Assembly: GCA_018398815.1 (NCBI GenBank)
Contig: CM031602.1
Coordinates: 99,329,207-99,393,206 of the forward strand
Direction of reading: 5' to 3'
Source: Conus ventricosus
Lineage: Eukaryota; Mollusca; Gastropoda; Neogastropoda; Conidae
DNA length: 64,000 nt
Under the pieces are notes generated by a model. That model did no database searches and had not been told where the DNA came from. It saw nothing but the letters and a program-made list of their open reading frames with translations. The position numbers were made by a program, and so were the translations under genes. Each line of letters begins with the position of its first letter. Position 1 is the stretch's first letter. Below are positions 56,917-64,000 of this stretch, one piece after another.

Positions 56917-57189
56917 GGGAGGGTGGGTGGGCATGTGCATTTTTTTTTCTCCCCTATTATTTTGTTTACCTTGGGATGTGCCCGGCGCAACCTCTCCTTG
57001 TACAGTAGGGCCCGTACTGGTGCTAACATACATTGGAATCGGTTTGGGGAACAGCGCTACTGGGGAACAGAGAACCTGGGGAACACCGGTACGGGAACAG
57101 CGGCACGCTTTTTCGGTCGGGGAACAACGACACTGGGGAACAGAGACACGGGGAACAGCGCTACTGGGGAACATAGAACCCGGGGAACA
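56085..57189. mobile_element. 1.1-kb foldback-like element with GGGGAACA arrays
   Basis: The left end (56085-56290) is an array of TGTTCCCC-type units, 12-18 bp apart, on the plus strand. The right end (about 57045-57189) is the complementary array GGGGAACA. Both outermost units (TGTTCCC at 56085, GGGGAACA ending 57189) abut sequence of the interrupted PIN-like gene. The 750-bp interior is G-rich on the left (56350-56430), has no coding frame that I trust, and holds a (CT)n tract at 56872-56913. No clear target duplication was seen. Confidence 0.65.
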
Positions 57190-57470
57190 CCGGGCACGCT
57201 CCCGACTGCATGGCGACGCTGATCTTGCTGCACGCAAGCATGCACAACAACCAGACAGACCGCTCTCCTTCCCCTAGGCCAGTCCCTCGAGTCAGACCTC
57301 CACTGACTTCCAGACTTCGCATCACAACCTGCTCTATAATGAAGTCATTTGACAGACCTGCCCAAATATCGGTCAGATCGTCTAATGACGTGGTGCCCAC
57401 AAAGAAATTCCTGATAAACAACAGGATGCGTTTTTTTTTTTCTAGAGCTTTCATTTGTTGCACACACAAA
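57190..57470 (-). pseudogene. PIN-like nuclease family, upstream part
   Basis: An open frame from 57469 reads QQMKALEKKK, WAGLSNDFIIEQVVMRSL, EVSGGLTRGTGL, VWLLCMLACSKISVAMQ. This block normally precedes the segment that resumes at about 56075 (TSEQHVQNEDISRSRQQRD, in shifted frame), so the two pieces are one gene split by the intervening element. The 5' part beyond 57480 is not recognised. Confidence 0.65.
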
Positions 57471-57479
57471 AAAACAGAC

Positions 57480-58800
57480 AGCCCCTCTCCCCATCACTTA
57501 AAAATTCTGTTAGTATATTTTTTGCAGAGCATCCTACTTCCTCTCCTATAAAAAAATAACAACTGATAACAATGATATTAAAACGAAAGATCCCACACAC
57601 ACGATAAAGTATAGTATTAAAGCAAAAGCAAAATAGAAAGTATAGCTATTAATTAAAAAAAAATAGTAATAAAACAAAAGACAACACGCCATTAGTAGCT
57701 GTGCATTTTGGGCTACAACCTGTACTGGATATAAGATTAGATCATGAACATGAATTTTAAAATAAAAAAAGAGTTATATTTAACATATTATTTTCCATCT
57801 TGTCGATGAAAATTAAGAGCTACAAAAGAAGATGATAACCAAAATTTACCATTTAAATATAAAAATAATAAACTTGCCAAGGGAGTTAATCACGCTTTCT
57901 TTTTTTCGGGCTAACTCAACTGAAATGTCTTTGTTTATTTGTTCAGGTATTGTTTGTCGAGCTAAAAACTACTTTTACTCTTTAATGTTTTGCTCCCATA
58001 GCCAGTACACAACTACAGATAAAAACATTGAAGACTGCACTCCTGGGACCGGTTTCTCCGACGCTGCCATCCTCCCAAATTTGCGTGTGTGGGTTTTTTT
58101 TTGCATTCAAGGGAAGTAACTCGTGGGTTGAAACCTTACTCTTACTCGATTCGTTTTTAGGCCCTAGGGCATCGCTCAAGTGGTAAACTTATTTTTCTAG
58201 TGTTGTATGTGGTGTCGTGCGTCAGTTTATTCATGAAACAATTTTAAAGCTTGCACTTCAGTCTGGAATATTCTACTGCTCAGACTATTGTTTTGCTTGG
58301 ATATTTTGGTGAAGACCGTCCTGTTGCTGGTCGTAACATGTCCCAACATGGCTGCCTTTGTAATTTGTCTATGAGGCTTAGACTTGTATAGTGGGGATCT
58401 TCGAGTGATTTGCACGTGGAGATTAAAAGTCGATCTGAGACTGGGTGGCTACTCACCACTCAGTCCACAGTGTTTTGTGAAGCAGACAGTTGATGCCATG
58501 CTCGTGTTTCCCCTCTTTGCTGTTGAAATCAAACCTGAGCACTTCTGCAGTCGGCGCTTCTCCATTTTCCCAGATTCAAGCAGTCAGGTGGGAGGAATCT
58601 CTCATCCAACTCTTTTAACCTTGTAAGTCAGTACTGCCTGCTGTAGATGGGCTGCAGAGGGCTGGCTGCCACAGATCACAGCATATCCAGAAGCCACCTC
58701 ATGAAAAAGAACTATCACATCTCACACCGGATCGGTCGTCATCGGCAGTAATTGCTCCCCAGCTAAATTAAAAATGTTACCTCTGTACCAAAAGTAAGCA
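57480..58800. other. Unassigned A/T-rich interval
   Basis: Short frames only. It should contain the 5' end of the PIN-like gene if that was ever complete, but no matching motif was found. Confidence 0.35.
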
Positions 58801-58805
58801 AGGCA

Positions 58806-58930
58806 GCAGAGGAAAAATCTTTATAGGAGCTCGGAATGTGACAACCTTGAATGCTACATAAAGCATGAAAGAACTTCCCCACGAATTGGATACCTGCCTC
58901 TGGAAGATACAGGCATTAAGTGAAGATCTT
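58806..58930 (+). pseudogene. LINE endonuclease N-terminal relic
   Basis: Reads GKIFIGARNVTTL, one stop, then MKELPHELDTCLWKIQALSE. This is the start of the apurinic-type endonuclease domain of RTE-like non-LTR retrotransposons (usual form: RIGTWNVRTL ... LKHELDRYKWDI-LG-AE). Nothing downstream of the first 40 residues survives. Confidence 0.5.
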
Positions 58931-59271
58931 CAGAAAAAAAGAGCTACCGTGTATGCCAGTCGTAAGTGTATTAACAACCACGTTGTAATTACTATCGTCT
59001 AATCTACATACTTGACAGATTAGCTGAAGTCAGTACCAGTTTCCAACAAGAACAGTTTCATCAAACAAACAAACAAAACATATATCAAATTAAAAAAAAA
59101 AGTAAATCAAACATCCACCTCCAGAATGACATGCTACATAATACATGAAGATTTATATGGAGATTTGCCTGACGTGAATTTCATTTCATTAAATCTAAAC
59201 CCGTAAGAATCTTTAAAGATTTAAGTAATATATCCGCTATGCATGAACAGACGAATTACAAGACAATAAAA

Positions 59272-59305
59272 CACTACGCGTTTCGACTTCATATGTCTTC
59301 TTCAG
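59272..59305 (-). ncRNA. Hammerhead-ribozyme-like motif
   Basis: On the minus strand: CTGAAGA, AGAC-loop-AGTC with a 3-bp GAC/GTC stem, GAAA, then the self-complementary ACGCGT and an A giving GUA. The downstream sequence (GTGTTTTATTGTCTTGTAA) is shared with the 22382-22531 insertion, which shows that the motif belongs to a dispersed repeat family. The first and third stems are very short, as in Penelope-type hammerheads; activity is unproven. Confidence 0.4.
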
Positions 59306-59426
59306 GCAAGATAATCAACACACAGTACAACAAAAATGAACGGGCAATCACCTATCAAATTCGGCGCAAGATGGGCATTAGACTATCTTTCAAGCCATTT
59401 TTGGAAACACTCCCACCTGCTTCATG

Positions 59427-59512
<86 letters not shown>
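59427..59512 (+). repeat. (GT)n microsatellite
   Basis: Pure GT repeat, about 85 bp. Confidence 0.97.
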
Positions 59513-59513
<1 letters not shown>

Positions 59514-59599
59514 GTCATCATCGTCTGTGCGTCAGTGTCATTATTTTACTCTGCTCATTATGTCTCTCCCTACCACACCCAAATGCTTACTTCATCGGC

Positions 59600-60500
59600 C
59601 ATAGTCCTAGCAGGGGTAAGCCACAACCTTGCAAGAAGACTAGTGAGATCAGATCCACTATTTAAAACATTGTGGTCAGTACTGATCAGAAACAGTGTCG
59701 TCACGCCCTGTAGCTTTGTCCAAAATGGCCCAAAATAGATCTGATCCAAAGTGGTATTAGTGTGGAAAGGATGGTGATTTCCTGATTTTTGTTTATCTTA
59801 TTTAGTTATCATATATTTTCCTTTCTTACTTGTATGTTCCATTGGAGAAATTGTTAGCCTGCGTTTCTGTTTTTTTCCATTACCATTTTGTTTAATATAT
59901 TGTTTGTTCAATCAGTCAGAAATTGAATCCTCTAGCAGATCCAAATAAAGGCTGTTCTCGCAGTTCCTGACAGCTGTCAGCGCTTCCGTGAATGACAATG
60001 CTTTGGCATTTACAGAAGAGATTATCTCTCTGACTGTTGACAGCCTTTGACCTCACGTATAATCTAAAATGGACACTCAAGCATAGATTAAAAAAAATCC
60101 CTCTCCCCCACTTTTAATACATTTTGCGTAATAATTTCATTTTTTTTTTAGCAACTTATTTCCTACAGAGTTTTCTTCTCGTTTTATTTTTCTACAATTC
60201 TCTGGATACTTTGGGGTACTGCAATTCTGTTTTTAAACCCTTGTCATTGAGAATACGAAAATATTATAGACAGTGGCATATCTTCATTTGGCGCCATGGG
60301 AACTCTAACAGAACCAGCCGTGTCTCACCGACGAGGTCTACATCAGCGTAAGAAAGACTTCCAGGCAAGTGATATGAGTAGTCCTATTTTCAAGAGGGAC
60401 TACCACAGTTCCGTGTGCTGCTAATAAAGGATTTTGTATTTGTAATCTAACGCCCTGATTTTTATTCCCGTTTTTATTTCTCTCAGTCGCCGCCGTTCCA
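59600..60500. other. Unassigned interval
   Basis: No gene recognised. AATAAAG at about 60423 follows a G/C-balanced stretch and could be a polyadenylation signal of an unknown transcript. Confidence 0.3.
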
Positions 60501-60512
60501 TCCTGCATCCCT

Positions 60513-60522
60513 CCTCTCTCTC

Positions 60523-60599
<77 letters not shown>

Positions 60600-60616
60600 T
60601 TCTCTCCTCTCTCTCA
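60513..60616 (+). repeat. (CT)n microsatellite
   Basis: CT repeats with CC interruptions, about 100 bp. Confidence 0.95.
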
Positions 60617-60907
60617 ATCTTTGCCAAGTCATTGGTGTTAAGTCATTAGGCTAGCCTATGCTTGTTTTCCCCTACTGCTAACTTGTTCAACATATATATG
60701 ACTTACAAATTATGATATTGAGGATAAAGGACATTGAAAGAAGTTCATGTATTAATGTCAAAATTTGCTTTTTTCTAAATGTCAATAGAGCCAAAACCGT
60801 ACATCTGGAAAATGCCTTTTTGTGTGTCATTAAGCTGAAGTTCTGACACTCTTACTTTCTTCAAGCACACATCCACACACCTACACGAAACATAAATACG
60901 CGTAAGC

Positions 60908-60929
60908 ACCACACACACACACACACACA

Positions 60930-60971
<42 letters not shown>
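60908..60971 (+). repeat. (CA)n microsatellite
   Basis: CA repeat with one CCAC interruption. The surrounding 60640-61540 shows no gene. Confidence 0.95.
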
Positions 60972-61547
60972 CAGAGAGACTGCTATCCAGTCTATGACCC
61001 TCTGAAACATCCGTTTCGTCTGCTCCCAGTGCTCGATTTCCACCAAAATACATTTTACTTTTACCAGTAATGTGTGTCCCACCGAGAATGGTGGATTGAC
61101 ACATCTTGCACATGTTTGAATTCTGAGCCCAAACCAACAAGGGAATAGGTTTCTTCAGGATATAACAGGTTACTGCAAAAATATAACAAAATGGCATAAA
61201 ATGTGGACGTGATCTGTTTTCATTCTGCCAAAGGCATGCATCTCTTTTTTTGTACGGATATTTTTCTTCTTACAAATAGTTCAACATATTTCAACTGAAC
61301 AATTTGCACCTAAATATGACTCCTGTAGATGTTTTCTTTTTACTGTATCAAGTATTCCTGAAAATTGGAAATGTTTTGTGCCAATTAGTACATCTGTTGA
61401 ATACGCGCTTTTGGCCAGAAATCTAAGCAGTATGTGAACAATTTGAACGCAAAATATTAAATCTTACCAATGTTTAAACGCTAACGATTACTCATAACCT
61501 TTTTTGTAACATGAAATGAAGCAGGGAACAGTAAACAATAAACAGAG

Positions 61548-61887
61548 ACAAGTAGGGTAACTCTTGCTCCCATAAGGAAATCTAACTCAGAGTAACTTGC
61601 ATTCAAGACTGGCACAGCCATTTAAACTTGAGTAAAGTCAGACAAATACAAAGACGAACGTCTAATAGGGGGGGGGGGGGGGGGGGGGGGGGGGGAACAA
61701 GCATATCTTTGCCAAGTCATTACTGTGACGACGGGGAGTTGTTGGCCTGCGCTATGTTTTCCACCAGTATTAGATTGTCCGTCTTTGTATTTGTCAGACT
61801 TTATTCAAGTTTAAAAGGCTTTGCCAGTCTTGAATAAAAGTTATTCTGAGTAGGTTTCCTTATGGGAGCAAGAGTTACCCTACTTGT
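61548..61887. mobile_element. 340-bp MITE-like element with about 120-bp terminal inverted repeats
   Basis: The left arm (61548-61667) starts ACAAGTAGGGTAACTCTTGC. The right arm (61767-61887) ends with its complement GAGTTACCCTACTTGT. The arms are about 90% complementary, including TATGGGAGCAAGAG and TTGTATTTGTC. The roughly 100-bp centre begins with a run of about 26 G (61671-61695). No coding capacity. No target duplication could be read with confidence. Confidence 0.8.
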
Positions 61888-62225
61888 TTTTAGTTTATTT
61901 TCTTATTTAATAAAGATATACAGACTTTTCATACAAAGAAAAGTATCTTTAAGCATACGTTTAATACGTTTATTTTAAAAAGAAACGCACATCTGAAGAT
62001 CTACATTTATGGCATTAAGCCCTTGATAAATACGACATATATCTATATTCTGTGCTCAAGCGCATATGATCATACTGCATATCTCTTCAGAGAACCTAAT
62101 AAAATGATTATGGCTTATCAAGAAATTTGCCAGCCTGCACAATGTTTCTAACTCCTTCACTTGAAATTCATAGTTATCTAAAATTTTGTTTCTTCCAAAG
62201 CTTGTGCAGGTAACGTTCAAACATG

Positions 62226-64000
62226 TCACTGGCTGCTGTAGCTCTGACTTTCAATCCATTTTATTAATTTGTCCTCCATGGATCGATTCCGTTTTTCCAT
62301 TAGCACATTGAGGGTGTACAGAAAGGGATTGACGGCCGAGTTCAGGGGCAGCACAAAGATTGCCATGGCAACGTTGGCCTCTCCAGACACAGGCACGCCC
62401 TGAGAGGCCAGGAGACCCAGCAGACCAATGGGGAACCAGCACAGGAAGTCTGACATGGCGATGGTGAACAGTCGGCGGGCAATGTCGGTGTCATTGGATC
62501 TCTTAGACGTTTGGGTCACTGACAAACGACTGGTTTGCACAGAGTAAAATATGATGGTTTGCCCGAAGGCAATAATGACGAACAGGATGAAGTTCAGAAC
62601 AATCATAACAGCAAAGGCGTACAAATGACCAGTGAACTGTTTCCTAGTTATTGGCAGAGGGATGCAGATGCCTGTCTGACTGTAGAACTCCCAGTGAGCA
62701 TGACGTGGAAAGAAGGGCACAGCTGCCAACATAATGCCCATCACCCAGCATGCACTACTGGCCAGTTGTGCCTGAGTGCTGCTGAAGTTCAGGAAGTGGA
62801 GAGTGAAACGCACGGCCAAAAAGCGGTCCAGAGTGATGAGACAGATGATAGCAGCAGACACTTCAGAAGAAAGCAGGGACAGGAAGCCTGCAAGCTGACA
62901 CACAGGACTGTGTCTCCATGACACGTCTTCCCACACATAGATGTTCTGATACATCCTGTCAGCCATTCCTATCACTGCCAGGTACAGCCCCATCAGAAAG
63001 TCGGACACACACAGGTGAACTATCAGCACATTGAAGCCTGTGGATCCTCCTTGTTTGAGGGTCATCACGCGGAATGCCCCGCTGACCAGGTTGCCCAGTA
63101 TGGCCAGTGAGGAAAACACACCAAGCACTCCTCGGTACACACTGGACCTCAGCAAGTCACTGCAAGATGAAAGTTCATTCATGGGAGCATGGCAGTTGTT
63201 GAGGTTGAAACCGTCCAATAAAAATGCACTGCAGCACAGTTTGTAGTTGTCAGCATGCACCACTCTGAGCTGCGTCAGGTTATTGAGAACGTCCTGCTGA
63301 AAGTCATCAAGAACGCAGCCTGTCATGTCCAATGTCTGAAGGTGTGCCATTGCCTGCATGCTTTGAGCTTTAATGTGATGGGTGCCACAACCTGAAACAT
63401 TCAACAACTGCACCCCAGGGAATAATTTCCCGATGCCATCATCGATTATTGGGAGACTGATTCCTGACAGATATAGAATCTTGATGTGTCCAAGTACTAC
63501 ACATGAGGTGCTGGGGGCTTGAGCAGCATGTCGTCGCAGAAAGTTGGAAAGGGGGTTATTGGAGAGAAATAAGGCCTTTAGATTAAACATGCTTTGAAAC
63601 GATTTGGTTAAACAGGAAATTTGGTTGTCACTGAGATCCAGGGTGACCATGTTCATGAAGGAGGTGTTTCCTAACACAGACACCTGGCAGTTGGCCAGGC
63701 TGAGATAGACCAGCATCATGTTGGATGACACCTGTTCCATCGTCATCCCACTGTCACGAGCATTCAGGTATGTCAGGTCTGGAAACTGGCCAGCAGAGAA
63801 CCAGTGAGGGCAGGTGAAAGCCAGGCCATGGCAGGTGCACTCTGTGGGACAGTGCAGGTCACAGAACAGTTCGTCATCAGACTGTGGGCAGTGGTACATG
63901 CCGTCACACATGTGGAAGGGATGCAGACAGACGGAAGAGCCACGACAGCGGTAATATCCTGGACACTGGTAGTACTCACACCCCTCTTCATCCTGCCACT
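62226..64000 (-). CDS. LDLa/LRR-containing G protein-coupled receptor, GRL101-like (5' end outside window)
   Basis: One frame is open from the window edge to the stop at 62226 (about 590 residues visible). Counting from the Met at 63911: an LDL-receptor class A module straddles it (CRGSSVCLHPF before, MCDGMYHCPQSDDELFC at 1-17), then a Cys-rich LRR cap (CPTECTCHGLAFTC, 21-34) and about six leucine-rich repeats (60-220). Seven membrane helices run from about 258 to 537. Family A hallmarks are present: LDRFLAV (DRY position, 361-367), CWFP in helix 6 (491-494) and NPFLY in helix 7 (529-532). The extracellular LDLa + LRR plan matches the snail receptor GRL101 and relaxin-type receptors. It would signal from the plasma membrane through G proteins; the ligand is unknown. 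The long single exon is intact. Confidence 0.9.
   Translation of the reverse strand, partial: WQDEEGCEYYQCPGYYRCRGSSVCLHPFHMCDGMYHCPQSDDELFCDLHCPTECTCHGLAFTCPHWFSAGQFPDLTYLNARDSGMTMEQVSSNMMLVYLSLANCQVSVLGNTSFMNMVTLDLSDNQISCLTKSFQSMFNLKALFLSNNPLSNFLRRHAAQAPSTSCVVLGHIKILYLSGISLPIIDDGIGKLFPGVQLLNVSGCGTHHIKAQSMQAMAHLQTLDMTGCVLDDFQQDVLNNLTQLRVVHADNYKLCCSAFLLDGFNLNNCHAPMNELSSCSDLLRSSVYRGVLGVFSSLAILGNLVSGAFRVMTLKQGGSTGFNVLIVHLCVSDFLMGLYLAVIGMADRMYQNIYVWEDVSWRHSPVCQLAGFLSLLSSEVSAAIICLITLDRFLAVRFTLHFLNFSSTQAQLASSACWVMGIMLAAVPFFPRHAHWEFYSQTGICIPLPITRKQFTGHLYAFAVMIVLNFILFVIIAFGQTIIFYSVQTSRLSVTQTSKRSNDTDIARRLFTIAMSDFLCWFPIGLLGLLASQGVPVSGEANVAMAIFVLPLNSAVNPFLYTLNVLMEKRNRSMEDKLIKWIESQSYSSQ

Overview
Organism and overall character. 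The window is eukaryotic and animal, most likely molluscan (gastropod or related lophotrochozoan). The only well-preserved host gene, at the right edge (62226-64000, minus), encodes an LDLa + leucine-rich-repeat + seven-transmembrane receptor of the GRL101 type first described from a pond snail. The rest is repeat-dense: long (CT)n, (GT)n and (CA)n tracts, many minisatellites, fragments of LINEs, LTR elements and DNA transposons, and one 100-N scaffold gap (38963-39062). No bacterial operons, CRISPR arrays, rRNA or tRNA genes were seen.

Left half (1-38.6 kb). This part is dominated by relatives of Polinton/Maverick (adintovirus-like) protein-primed DNA elements. Copy A runs from the left edge to about 16.79 kb. 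It carries type-B DNA polymerase (minus), an uncharacterised hydrophobic protein (minus), a putative major capsid protein (minus), a coiled-coil protein (plus), an uncharacterised protein with a C-terminal hydrophobic segment (minus), two uncharacterised/minor-capsid candidates (plus) and a packaging-ATPase remnant (plus). Copy B carries the same genes in the same order but inverted (22.16-33.9 kb), so the two ATPase ends face each other across 5.4 kb of low-complexity DNA and a LINE relic. A third fragment (copy C, 38.22-38.61 kb) keeps only the ATPase end and a conserved hairpin. No integrase or maturation protease was recognised. Every element gene is frameshifted or interrupted. Copy B beyond about 24.48 kb has so many single-base indels that raw long-read error must be considered alongside true decay.

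The capsid gene of copy A is split by a 6-kb Ty3/Gypsy element (5253-11280) whose right part is a 2,368-bp palindrome of two LTRs in opposite orientation. Copy B preserves the uninterrupted site.

Middle (39.06-46.2 kb). A second, younger Ty3/Gypsy element lies on the minus strand, with LTR copies about 99% alike by eye, a proline-tRNA-type primer binding site, Gag, zinc knuckle, protease, partial integrase and a terminal RNase H piece. In both Gypsy elements the RNase H remnant is the last coding piece before the 3' LTR and the reverse-transcriptase core is missing.

Right half (46.2-64 kb). This part holds a 40-bp and a 51-bp minisatellite, a possible host exon (48205-48971), a transposon-associated PIN-like nuclease gene (54409-57470) split by a 1.1-kb foldback-like element full of GGGGAACA motifs, three copies of a hammerhead-like motif family (one of them in copy B), a LINE endonuclease relic, a 340-bp inverted-repeat MITE, and the GRL101-like receptor.
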